From Pseudisothecium myosuroides (lineage: Eukaryota > Streptophyta > Bryopsida > Hypnales > Lembophyllaceae): a stretch of DNA of 64,000 nucleotides. A program made the position numbers and the translations under genes. The stretch covers positions 24,180,245-24,244,244 of the forward strand of contig OX637289.1 in NCBI GenBank assembly GCA_951799445.1, in the 5' to 3' direction. The notes under the pieces are model-generated. The model made no database searches and was not told where the DNA came from. It saw only the letters and a list, made by a program, of their open reading frames with translations. Positions within the stretch are counted from its first letter, which is position 1; the number at the start of each line of letters is the position of its first letter. This document shows, piece after piece, positions 11,401-21,424 of the stretch.

Positions 11401-11578
11401 CATCGCTGTCCTCCACAGAGCCAACCTCGGCCATGGTGACATCTTCGTCGCCTACCTCCGCGGCCGCTTCCTCTATCGCGGCTATCTCCTCGGGATCCTC
11501 TTCCTCCCCCGCCTCGGTCTCCATCTTCACATCCTCCTCCTCCTGCTTGGCCGCCGCTCCCCTCCTTCCACCCGCCAT
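8426..11578 (-). CDS. CHR11: ISWI-family SNF2 chromatin-remodelling ATPase, intronless
   Basis: A 1050-residue protein, full length for plant ISWI (Arabidopsis CHR11/CHR17 are about the same size). It slides and spaces nucleosomes using ATP hydrolysis in the nucleus. Order of domains: acidic N-terminus (about 12-66); AutoN-like basic helix (about 77-100); DEXH ATPase lobe with Walker A DEMGLGKT (211-218), DEAH (314-317) and motif III LITGTPLQNN (340-349); helicase C lobe with motif VI QAQDRAHRIGQ (592-602); HAND (about 700-800, including NWIEPPKRERKRNY at 735-748); SANT (about 838-890); SLIDE (about 925-1000, NPWLELKIQYGQNKGK); basic tail ending KKRK, a possible nuclear localisation signal. 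The start ATG (11576-11578) begins MAGGRRG, with stops upstream. Plant ISWI genes that I know contain many introns; this copy has none in its 3150 bp. It could be a retrocopy or a lineage-specific intron loss, but every motif is intact. Confidence 0.97.
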   Translation of the reverse strand: MAGGRRGAAAKQEEEDVKMETEAGEEEDPEEIAAIEEAAAEVGDEDVTMAEVGSVEDSDDEEEEPEGGTKKDIAKRERQRLHDLKKRKKAEVESFLAEQNKLVDSDMNTKAKGRLKFLLQQTEIFAHFANGPQAAKDAKKGSKGRHGSKLTEEEEDKEVLKEDDDAGAAARGTRLLVQPSCINGKMREYQLAGLNWLIRLYENGVNGILADEMGLGKTLQTISLLAYLHEYCGISGPHMVVAPKSTLGNWMNEIRRFCPILRAFKFHGNQEERTHQRDNMLVAGKFDVCVTSFEMAIKERTALRKFSWRYIIIDEAHRIKNESSILAKTMRLFSTNYRLLITGTPLQNNLHELWALLNFLLPEIFSSAETFDEWFQISGDNDQHEVVQQLHKVLRPFLLRRLKSDVERGLPPKKETILKVGMSTLQKQYYRALLQKDMDAINTGGERKRLLNIAMQLRKCCNHPYLFEGAEPGPPYTTGDHLVETAGKMVLLDKLLPKLKQRQSRVLIFSQMTRLLDILEDYCQYRTYQYCRIDGNTSGDDRESAIDQFNAPNSEKFCFLLSTRAGGLGINLATADIVILYDSDWNPQVDLQAQDRAHRIGQKKEVQVFRFCTEFTIEEKVIERAYKKLALDALVIQQGRLAEQKAVNKDELLQMVRYGAEKVFSSGDSTITDEDIDRIIAKGEEATAELDQKMKKFTDDAIKFKMDDTAGLYDFDDQDDKEDGKNEFKKIVADNWIEPPKRERKRNYSESDYFKQAMRAGPVPKPREPRIPRMPQLHDFQFFNTQRLTEIFEKEVKGLLQAKAAGTGEDVRIIEDVEEGLTEKEQEEKEQLLSEGFQNWSRRDFVAFVRACEKYGRDDLESIASEVDGKTEEEVEKYSKVFWSRYGTLNDHERIIKNIERGEARISRKDEIMKSVSKKLDRYRNPWLELKIQYGQNKGKLYSEECDRFLLCSVHRLGYGNWEELKAAVHASPVFRFDWFVKSRTPSELARRCDTLIRLVERENQELDQRERQARKDQKKMNKGSPSPGRRGWGNSPGLEEVQGNSKKRK

Positions 11579-12060
11579 CGCTAACCAATCTCAACAAAAC
11601 TCGACAAACCCTAACACAAGCTCCACGAAATTAACAAACCCTGGCGAAATCCTTCACCAAATCGGCTCCCGCAAAGAGGCTTCGGCGCCGATCCGAGAAC
11701 TCACACGAGATGAGTCGTGCGAGATGCTCCCGAACGCATCGACCGATCGCGGGGACAAACATAGATTTGATCAACCAAGAACTCGCCTCACGCTAGGCAA
11801 ATGGCTTCGGGGGAGCGTGGAGCCCTAACGATTCTCGTCTCATTGGAGGTTTTCGTCCGCGAGAAAGTGGACGAGAGATGTCGTTCGTTGATGAAACACC
11901 AGTTGCACGATCAGCGGGCATGATTGCCTTGGATCTGAGCAACGAAACTGGAGATTACTGAAGCGACTATGGGAAAGGGTTCGCAGCCCTGACGATAATC
12001 GTTATCGTGAGGTTCTCGTCGTCTGGAAAACGGACGAGAGGCGTCGTCGTTCGTTCAGTA
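11579..12060 (-). promoter_or_regulatory. ISWI 5' UTR/promoter region with an imperfect tandem duplication
   Basis: GC-richer DNA directly upstream of the ISWI start codon. Two related blocks, starting near 11810 and 11971, each read (plus strand) GGGA..., then GCCCT.ACGAT, then GGACGAGAG and GTCGTTCGTT, a repeat period of about 160 bp. The spacing suggests duplication of a promoter or 5' UTR segment. No convincing TATA box was identified; the transcription start is unknown. Confidence 0.5.
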
Positions 12061-12533
12061 AGTTAGTCGTTTGACGAAACGCGGGGTGCTACTGTAGGCT
12101 CCCGCGCTTTGGGAGTGGCGGGAGTTACGAGGGACGCGGGAGCGAGATTCAGGAACAGTGGCGGGACTTGTGCTTTTTGAAGTTTGAAATGAGGGTTTGG
12201 GACCCGTAAGCGCGCCTCTTGGCCGTTGCCCGTTTGTAGGGGATGGGATTAGCCCTTGAAGGACCTGAAAACCCTTATAGTACATTATGAATTTGGTGGT
12301 ATTTGATAAAAAAACATTGACCAAGTATTTTTTGGTACCAAGTAAATTATTGATTATGATAGTATATAAATAACAACGTATCACAATTCATTTATTAAAC
12401 CACAATTGAAGAGTTATAAGGCTAAATACAGGTCGTATAGAGGGATCCCAAGGGCCTTTCAAGGATTAGAGGCCCATTTGTGTTCACAACAAGTGCTTTG
12501 AGAAAGAGCATTCATTGTTCTTGATTGTTCTTA
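12061..12533. other. Intergenic DNA upstream of ISWI, nothing recognised
   Basis: The first part, to about 12240, is GC-rich and probably belongs to the ISWI upstream region; the rest turns AT-rich. No coding or repeat structure could be assigned. Confidence 0.4.
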
Positions 12534-12644
12534 CTAAGGTAAACTACCCCATTCCAGACCAAGTGGGAGCAAGCCCATTGTGGGCTAAATTATATTAGTG
12601 GTGTACATTCAAGTTTTTGTTTGGAATGGGGTAGTTTATCTTAG
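12534..12644. repeat. 111-bp inverted-repeat (hairpin) element
   Basis: The left end, starting CTAAGGTAAACTACCCCATT, is mirrored by the right end, ending GGGGTAGTTTATCTTAG, giving inverted repeats of about 23 bp with one or two mismatches and a loop of about 65 bp. This resembles a very small MITE. No clear target duplication could be defined, so it might also be a simple foldback. Confidence 0.65.
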
Positions 12645-12688
12645 ACGAAACAAGGAATGGAAGGAAAGATGTAAATATAATTGTACCA

Positions 12689-12968
12689 AAGGTGGGTCCA
12701 AAAAATGTGTCACTGACCTTTAACCGCCATCTTCATTCCTTGTACATCTCCAAGATCAATTATGTACCTATGTGGAAGAAATTGTTTTAAGAATCAAATT
12801 TTATTCCTTCATAATTTTTTGCATACAATATCCAAATGTCACGTTCTTTAGTGCGGTGGAACCTCCTTTCAAGTGCCAACGAGAAAATACAAAATTTGAC
12901 CAATCTAATGGTAGTAACTAGGCACAAAAGCACAAAATGAAGAGGCAATTTGGAGGGTACTCCACCTT
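12689..12968. mobile_element. 280-bp MITE-like element with AAGGTGGG/CCACCTT termini
   Basis: Begins AAGGTGGGTCC and ends GGGTACTCCACCTT, imperfect terminal inverted repeats. The interior (about 12810-12960) matches the element at 54174-54445 and part of the Stowaway-like element at 14428-15240, including the 20-mer at 12821-12840 (GCATACAATATCCAAATGTC). It abuts the TTAA of the next element, with which it shares the bases TT. Confidence 0.65.
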
Positions 12969-13499
12969 AACCCCTAAAAGCCCAAGGGGTTTGGACAAAA
13001 CATAAATGTGTTATAAAATATAAGTTCTATAACTTTTTTGAAGTTTGCATCAAAGAAGATAATGTGAAGTACAAAAAATATCCATATAGTCAAAATTATA
13101 AAATTATTTTAGATTTTCTTCAAATGAATTTTGAAAATATAACTTCAAAAATTCACCAAAAATACAATTTCTATCTTTAGCATTTGGATTTTTTTTATTG
13201 GTTTAAATTGTGATTTTTATTGATTTGTGAAAAAATACATAAGATCTAGTATTGAGAACACTGATACTTTTCCCAAATAGTAAGTTTTTCAACACTAGGC
13301 AATATTAAACTCTTTGTGCTATTTCTCTTATAATTTTTGTTTGACTGTAGCAATCTTAGTTTTGAATATAAATATTGAAGGACAACCCAATCTTTAAAAT
13401 AAATTGAAAAAAAATTGAAAAAAAAAACTTCCTAAAAAATGTGCCCGAAGTTGGGCAGCAACCAAAAAACTGATGGTCGTTTGAGCGCTTAGGGGTTAA
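12967..13499 (+). mobile_element. TTAA-flanked element, copy D (525 bp)
   Basis: The body 12971-13495 starts CCCCTAAAAGC and ends GCGCTTAGGGG, flanked by TTAA at 12967-12970 and 13496-13499. The terminal repeats match the family, but the interior differs from copies A-C, so it is a separate subfamily or an internally replaced derivative. No ORF. Bases outside TTAA (CCACC and TTGAG) are not duplicated. Confidence 0.7.
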
Positions 13500-13779
13500 T
13501 TGAGATTTGTTGGCACATCTGTATCATTTAGATTCTTGCGTAAACTATGAACTTATATATATACATATATATAGGTGAAAATATATAATCATTTGCCTTT
13601 GTTTAAGAGACAATTTAAATAAAAAGTTTTCCAATTTTGTGTATTTTCATGTGTGTAAAGTTTGAAAATCTCATATACACTTAGAAATTTTAAAAGATTA
13701 AAACATGGTACTATCACAATTGATAATCTTGACCAAATTATGTAAACTCCTAAAGGTTCAAGGTCTTGCAATGGAGCCA

Positions 13780-15518
13780 TTAACCCCTAAAGTTCCATGT
13801 TTTTCTTGAAACCGCTCAAAAACTGCGATTTTCAATACAAGTACCAAATTTTTGAAAAAAACTTTTTTTGACACATATAACCGTAGGATCTTGTAGTACG
13901 CTGGTTTGAAAAGACGTAGAAAAAATTTCAAAAATTTCCACCATGTGGATTGTAAGATATTAGCGTTTGAATTGACAAAAATCCTTTTTTGGGCCTTGCA
14001 AAAAATTGGGCAGTTGCACTTCACAAGCTCACTTTTCTATGAAAAAATGTTCAAAATGGAAGTACTTCTTTGGGTTATTTTTTCTAAACAAGTTGTTTAC
14101 ATGCTTGAAAATTTTCAAGTCATTTGGAATTGTACAACATATACGAAAAAAATAGTAAGTAGAAAGAAGTAGAGAATGATTCAAAATACTAAATTGTTAA
14201 GAATTTAATTATAGAATTGCAAAATTTCAGTCCCAATGGTTGTAATGTTGTTATAAACAATTTACATCTTATGATTTTTATTTTTATTTTTAAATATTAA
14301 AAATTGAGTGAAATAAATGACTTCAAAGTTATTTTAGAGTAGAGAATCCATAATTGCTCGCAAACTAAAACTCCTCATAACTTTTGACTCATTGGTCAAA
14401 ATGGAATGATTCAAAGCTCTCCATGTACTCCCTCCGTCCCTAAATAAATCCAGGGTTTCCATACATACTTGTCCCAAATTAAATTTGGTGTTTCTTAATA
14501 ACTTTTGCATACAATATCCAAATGTCGTGTTCTTTGGTGCGTTGGAATCTCTTTTCACTTGTCAACAATAATATATGAAAATTTGACCAGTCTAATAATA
14601 GTAACAAAGCTTAGTAGCAAAAAATGGCGATTTTGGAATACCCATCTAACATATGCAAGATGAACAGATTGATCAACAAGTTATTGAAGATATCCAAAAG
14701 CAAGACATGACCAACGCTCTAAATAACAATTTCACCACAATATATCAACATGGCCAGGCCATCAAATATTTTTTTTCACAAGTAACACAATACTCTCCAA
14801 ACTGTAACATTACAAATGTCTACACTCTGAACACGCTCTGAACTTGTCGTTCTAGAGACTTCATCGGTATATCACAGGGAGTGGAGTTGACTTTTTTGAG
14901 GAGCGTCTGATTGCAGCTCATTATCAAGAATTTCGTGGACTTCAATTTTGAGGCATCATCAGATTGGTATACCGAGATTGTCAATGGACATCTGTACACC
15001 AACAGTGGTGCAAGATTGTTCAATTTTCATAGCACCGGAGCAACTTGAAAAAGGGGTCCATTTGGTCAATTTCGCCGCATCTTTTCAACTTCCCAATTTG
15101 ATTGTTGACTTCCATTCTTTTACACTTAGTAGACTTTAGTACAAGCTAGGTTACTATGCAATTCCTTGAAAATATGAACAAGTTACGCACTAATCTAGCC
15201 ATTTGAAAGAAACCTTGGATTTATTTTGGGACGGAGGGAGTATACATAACTCTAGAAAACCAATTTCAAATTTTTGTTTTAAAAAAAATGATTTTTTTTA
15301 ATCTGCCCGAACTGCCTAGTTACGAAAAAAAGTAACATATTAGGCCATAACTTTTGACTCGTATTTCCAAATATCACGAAATTTAGTGCATATGAAAGAT
15401 ATTCCTCATCCCACCTTCTACTAAAATTTCAGCCCAAAATATGGAAATCTCTAGTCGCACGTACTTGCCCAAAATTTCTATACTGCCAAAAAATGCATGT
15501 TGATCCTTTAGGGGTCAA
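13780..15518 (-). mobile_element. TTAA-flanked element, copy C (inverted, interrupted by a Stowaway-like MITE)
   Basis: The body 13784-15514 begins CCCCTAAAGTTCC and ends GGATCCTTTAGGGG. The left flank is TTAA (13780-13783); the right is TCAA (15515-15518), probably a one-base decay of TTAA. It is the reverse complement of copies A and B. A MITE of 813 bp plus its 2-bp TA duplication interrupts it; without these the body is 916 bp, matching copies A (931) and B (923). No coding capacity. Confidence 0.78.
14428..15240. mobile_element. Stowaway-like (Tc1/mariner) MITE, 813 bp, nested in copy C
   Basis: Terminal inverted repeats: CTCCCTCCGTCCCTAAATAA on the left, and on the right TTATTTTGGGACGGAGGGAG. 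These are the canonical Stowaway termini. TA is duplicated at both ends (14426-14427 and 15241-15242). The empty site can be read from copies A and B, where the equivalent bases run on without a break. At 813 bp it is long for a Stowaway MITE; its left part (about 14495-14640) carries a block shared with two elements that have different termini (12689-12968 and 54174-54445), and the right part is unique here and non-coding. Confidence 0.92.
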
Positions 15519-18500
15519 GGATTTTAGACAAGTTTATATGATGACAAATGTTCTTATGATTTTTTTAAACTTTACGGAGCTAATTGAGGGAATGTATAAG
15601 CTTTGGAGAAGTATAGTTTGTTTTTTCAATAGAAGTTTGTGAGGAAATGTTACGCCTTCCTAAATGCAAAATGTTTGAATTCAGACAACAAAACTAACTA
15701 ACTTGAATAATATTTAATTGAATGGCTATGTAGAAAGTTTTGATTCATTCTATTTGGATTAGTATTGTGAAAATGATGAAAAGTCTTTTTTCGAGGGCAA
15801 TTAAGATGTGTGTTTTTTTAACAATTTTTTGAAAGATAAGGATCACTGATTTTTTGAATTTATTTTCTAGATTTTTAACTCAATTATCTACTTTAAAGGT
15901 TTTTATCTCAAAAAAATTTAGTCCAAAAGTTTTAACTTATTAGGATTCAAAGTCTAAAAAATAGTATAGTAAGGTGCAAAAAGAGATTATATTTTGTTCT
16001 TTGAACACTACTATTTTAAAATCTAATTGATGAATGTTAATTTCTTAAACATTTTCAGACATTAGTGAAATCCTACATGTCAAACTCAAAGATTTTCATT
16101 GCATTTTTCTTTTTAATTCTAATAAATAAATGTAGTTAATAATAATAAAAATTATTATTATTATTATACCATTCTTAACTAATTATATACTTTCAAAGTC
16201 AATTTTTTTTAACCAATTCAAACATTAGAGGTGTAGAAGAAAAGATATAGAGGTTCGAAGTTGATTATGAGTTTATCCAACTTTGAAAGTTACATGAGAA
16301 AAAAATAAAAGGTATCGCATTGGATTAATTTTAACCTAAAAAATTTAGATGCACATTCAATTTCATAATAAATATTGTATTCGATAAAATGGATTGAGAA
16401 AAGATATTTCTAAAAGTAGATGTAAATTTTTGGGATGTTATTTTTTATATTAAAATTAAATTATACAAAAAAATTAATTTACACTTGCTATTTTTAATTA
16501 ATTTTTCAGCAAAGAATGTTGAATTCGACAACCGGGTACAGTATTAGAGTCTTTCGTAACAAACATGGTATAACAACTGTGGACTCAAATTTTCAAAATG
16601 TTGTTGTCTTTACTTTTTGAAACACTCACAAGGAGATAGTACACTTGTTGTTTTCCTAAACTTTTGATTAACTATAGAATTGCAAATGTCTAAACCAAAA
16701 GTTACCAACTCTAAATACTATTTATTGGATAGAGTTCTTCAAAAAAGAACCCTAGCACCATAATCCAATGGCTATGTTACTCACTTCTATTTTGTTGGCA
16801 TCTAATTACAACTTTTTGACTTTACAACAAGGCAACCACTTATCTTATTATAATTTCTAAATATCTAATTGTAATTTAAAATAGTATATTTTTTGTTAAT
16901 TAAGTATTTTATAATAAAATATTTATAGAATATCAATTTAATTTTGAAAAATAAAGCTCAAATAGATGCTTAAAATATAATTATTCTTTAATCTTTTTTT
17001 TCATACAAAAACTTGGGGGGCTATTTTCAAAATTATTTTCAATCAAATTTGCCCTACATGCATGGTAATTTATAATTGAAGTCATTTAATTTAATAGCAG
17101 AATAATTTATAAATATCTATTTCATAATATTTGGTTAGAAAGCATACTATCAGTAGTTGTTTGTACTTTTATCAATAATTTAAAAAAATTAAAAAAGTAT
17201 GTAAATTGTAGTTTCAATAAGTTTGTACAATCAAATTTAGAAATCCATTATCATTATTTTTCTATGAAATTTTATTTAAGAAAAATTGAATTGAGTATAA
17301 AAAATTTCAAAATGTTAAATTTGAATTATGAAGTAATGAAACTTGACATGATTGATTGGTCTATATTGTGTTCAATACATACTATGTCAAATATCTCTTT
17401 TGTAAAGATCACTACCCATTTACAAAATATTAAGTGAATGAATTAATATCCCTATATTTGTATTTTTTTCATTACCCCACATATCTGTATATGTTTTTAA
17501 TATGCTAGATTACAATTGATATGATTAATTAATACATGTATCCCACATCCCATATATACAATATACCCATACATCATATTATATCAATATTCTATATAAT
17601 ATCCATATCCCACATATTACATCCTTGTGTATTATGTATATATTTCATATATCATACCTATAGCAAAGTTTTTTGTTTTTGTTTTTAGGGGTGGGTAAGC
17701 AAATCACGTATTTTATTTATTTATTTTTGATTTGCATGGATGGTTAATTAATTGATAAGATTTACAAATGCCCCTTTTGATGGGATAGTGTTCAATAAAT
17801 ATAATGTTGATTGTCAAATAGTCTATTATTAATAGTTCTACTTATGTATGATGTTATGTACAAGGCTTTGAATTGTAATATATATATATGTGTGACTATA
17901 CTAAGTTCATTGAAAATGTATTCATTTGGATTGGTATAAAAAATAAAAATGATTGAAGCTGAAAATTGACGAAGTTGTTGAACTCTGTTCGACAATAAAA
18001 TCCCTACATTGTAGCTTGAAAAAACCATTAAGTTTTATTAGGGCTTTGCATGATTGCTTTGCACAACCATTGATGATTGTGTTGCAAATAAGAGATATCA
18101 ATTCTCATTTCTTATTTTTTATTATCTATCTTTTATAAAAAAATTCCATCAGCTATGATAAAGGAAGAGACATTGCAAATACTCGCACACATACACTATT
18201 TATTTGCCCCCCTTCCCCACTGCCTTGCCATCGACCAAAGTTTTATATTTCATCATAGGTAAACCCCCTCTAATATAAATATCATTGACAAAATTAAGAA
18301 AATAATTGCATTCTTAGTGACGGACTATCGTAACTATTTTTTACTATCAAATAATCAAAACTTTTATTGGTAAACTTTTGCATAGATTATTTGGGGATGC
18401 ATATGATAATTGGCTGAAAATTAAAACATTTGTAATGAATTGCTAAACTTCAATTGCCTAATTAAGCAAGAAAATGTCAATGCAAGCATTTTCTTAGTAA

Positions 18501-20530
18501 AAATGTCAGTCCTAATTAATTGACTCACATTAGTCATCTACAATTAATTTCATCACTTTAATAATTAATTGTATCTTTAAACTGAACACCCTTGCAATGT
18601 TTGATACTTGAATGACAATGTTTCTTTTTTCAAATAAGTGACTCATCACATGATAAGCAAAAAGTCTTAGATCTTTGTATTATGAAAAAAATGTTGATGT
18701 TACTTTACAAGCTTTGTTGATGTAAAAGTGTATGCAAATGATAAAAACCACTTTGGGGAGAATCAAGCGGGACAATCAAAACAATATTTTAAATGTATTT
18801 TGATTTTTTACATTGTGCTATGTATTTTTTAACCTTCCCAGTTTCTTCCATAACTAAACATATATTGTCAAAGAATTGCTAGATATGTCTATCTTTTTTT
18901 TTTGGTAATTTTTTTGGGGTAATTTTCTGTTTGTTAAAACCTTGCTTCAAATTGGATGCAAAGTGCAAGTGAATTATACATTTGAAAATTGGACAAAACA
19001 TTGAATGAAACTGTCATAAACATTGCAAGAAAAATACAAAATTTTCTTACTTTTAAATGTAAGTTACAAACACAAAAAATTAAAATGGATGGAAATAAGG
19101 TGGAAGCACCCAAAACCGTTAATATTATGCAATTCATTATAGTTGGAGGCAAATTTTACTAAAATTGATACTTTGGTAGTATTTGTGGGTGAAAATGAAG
19201 AATATTCACAAAAAAAATATAGATTTTTCGGATGTGGTATGTAATTTTTATGATTTTTCAAAGAGATGGCTCCCTAGACTATTGAAACTGTCACATAGGT
19301 GGATCCAAAATTGAAACATGCAAAAATCAGTAGTTAGCAAATGAGAGTTAGGTATGTGTCCTTTGAATGCGTCAGCAAATCAAAGCCAAGCATTTCAAGG
19401 ACACATTAAGGTAGGAGGCCGTAAAACAGAGTGGGCATTAAGAACGGACCCTATAAATGGCTGTGAAATGGACATGAGTTGGTTATGAAATTGACTAGTA
19501 TAGTTATAGAATGAATCAAGGAAAAAAGTATTATTAATTGCAAGAGCCAATCATTCTCTTCGCTTTCCCCATTTTAATTTAGAATTGCAAGTGAACAATT
19601 TATGAAATACCTAGGGTCACAAATAGGGACCTATGACCCAATTCGTTTGAAAATTCATAAGTAATTCAAAAATGATCGGAAAAATACAAAACCACTTGGG
19701 TTAGATTCCTCATCAATTTCTCTTTGTCTGAAAAATGAGCTAAAAATATTACCGTCCAAGGAAATACATGAAAAAGGCGGACCAGCCCTTAGATGCTCCA
19801 TTTCTGAGCCTCCTACCTTAGTACCTTCCCGTCCCCAATTGTCAGGATCTTTCAAAAGGAACTCTTTCTCCAACTCTCCGCTCCCCATGCCTCGAAGTAA
19901 TTAACGATGTCCACCAATCTCAAGACTTTCACAATCTCGATAAAAGTTTTGCTGCACTAACGAATTCAAAATTCACAAAAATGGGTGTTTCTAATTTTTT
20001 ATTTTTTTTATTTTTTTAAACAAATGGACGATTTCCATTGATAAGGGAAACAGTACATGGTGTTTCTAACTTCAGTTGTGCATGTCTACCCAAGAAAAAT
20101 ATCAAAAAGAGCCCTGGTTGGCGGAGGCTTGCAGGTCCACACAATCACACGTGTCAGGCGGAGGCTTTCAACTTTCAAGGTCCCTGGGCTGGTCCTGGTG
20201 CAGCAAGTTAAACGACGGATGATATACACTCGTCATCCACTGATGCCTTCATTCATCCAGATGAATTCGCATCGCCGCGTTCTAACTAGCGCCTCAAGCA
20301 TCCTGAAAGGTGAAGGATGTAAAGTAGACGATGAAGATCAAATAACGTTCAAATTACATCGAAATAGTCTGTCTCAGCTGAGAGCTTGATGGATGTACAG
20401 GGATGATTATCATTTATAATCGTCATTTTTAACTTTTCGTCGGACCCAATTCCTGTATTTTTATCACCAAAGGACATCACTGGCTGCTGCCTCCTTCCGC
20501 CACGTTCTCTGAGTGATGCTTTGTTCTCAT
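15519..20530. other. AT-rich intergenic DNA, no gene recognised
   Basis: About 5 kb without a recognisable exon, RNA gene or transposon protein. Low-complexity tracts include repeated ATT near 16140-16170 and a series of CCCACAT/ATATCC variations at 17530-17660. Open frames of 60-110 codons occur on both strands but are AT-driven and resemble nothing. From about 20050 onward composition becomes more balanced towards the Fd-GOGAT promoter. Confidence 0.55.
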
Positions 20531-20531
20531 C

Positions 20532-20570
20532 AGTTCCCATTCGTTCCCATTCGTTCCCTTTTGTTCCCAT
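20532..20570. repeat. Short tandem array of GTTCCCATTC units
   Basis: About four degenerate 10-bp units (GTTCCCATTC, GTTCCCATTC, GTTCCCTTTT, GTTCCCATGC) lie about 0.85 kb upstream of the Fd-GOGAT start codon, in the presumed promoter. Its role, if any, is unknown. Confidence 0.7.
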
Positions 20571-21424
20571 GCGCTAGGGCGTGTGCTTCCACCTTGTCAG
20601 TCGCTGCGATTCTATGTGCAGCATGCATTCCAGCTGCAGCTTGTTGCTTCCTCCAATTCGACTCTTAAATTTCGAAGGTACATGCGATCGGAATTCTTTC
20701 TTGTGAATGCGCTGTGATTCCTTCGTACCTATCGGGTGTATGTTACGGGGCGGGATTTGGTAGTGTGTAGCGATTTTACGGCTGATTATTCTCTTCGTCG
20801 TGCTGAGTGTTGTCGAATGGTGTCTGAAAGGGGGTCTGTGAGGTGATCGGTTGATCGGATGATCGGGAGTGGTGATTGTTGTGATTCTTTGATATGTTTT
20901 TCATCGTTTTATTATTTTTCCTGAAGGTAAGAGAGTGTAGAAATAGTTTTTTAGGTGGTGGCAGTTCGAAAATTTAATTCAGGCTTGCTATATGTGAAAT
21001 TAATTGCTGTGTCTTCACTGTTGTTCAAATTGGCGAGAGTGTTGTTGTACCTGAAAATCTCCGGAATTGTGCGGATTAATTGTCAGGGCAGACTTGAGAG
21101 GTCTCGTTAAGGATTGCTGAATTCGAGTCTCTGTACGTCTTGCATTTTGTACTCTGTAAATTTTTTGTTTGAGTTGTGTTTGGTGTGGTCGTTGGTTTAA
21201 CTCTTCTGGTTTTAAATTTGAAGCTTCTGAATGTTCACCGAGATTTTCGTTTTCTCTCCTTCGATTTAAAGTTTTTGCTCGATTCTCCTTTATATACTAA
21301 TATTCCAGTTGATTTTACTTTGTACTAGAGACTTACTTGTCAACATCTACGATTAACCTAAGTCTTTTCCTGCAATTGAAGGTTTTGTATGAAGCTGCGG
21401 GGTTTTGATTGAAGATTCATCATT
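20571..21424 (+). promoter_or_regulatory. Fd-GOGAT promoter/5' UTR region, possibly with a 5' UTR intron
   Basis: Non-coding sequence before the Fd-GOGAT ATG. A candidate 5' UTR intron could run from a donor at 20678 (AAG|GTACAT) to an acceptor AG at 21380-21381 after a pyrimidine-rich tract, leaving about 43 bases of leader exon before the start codon. The donor is only moderate, so this intron is a suggestion. Confidence 0.35.

Noticed and set aside
11025..11828. 267-codon Ser-rich plus-strand frame over the ISWI N-terminus
   Set aside because: The serine-rich composition is the antisense image of the Asp/Glu-rich ISWI N-terminus and its GC-rich leader.
20057..20389. 110-codon plus-strand frame upstream of Fd-GOGAT
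   Set aside because: No known motif, and it lies in presumed promoter DNA; no splice link to the Fd-GOGAT reading frame is apparent.
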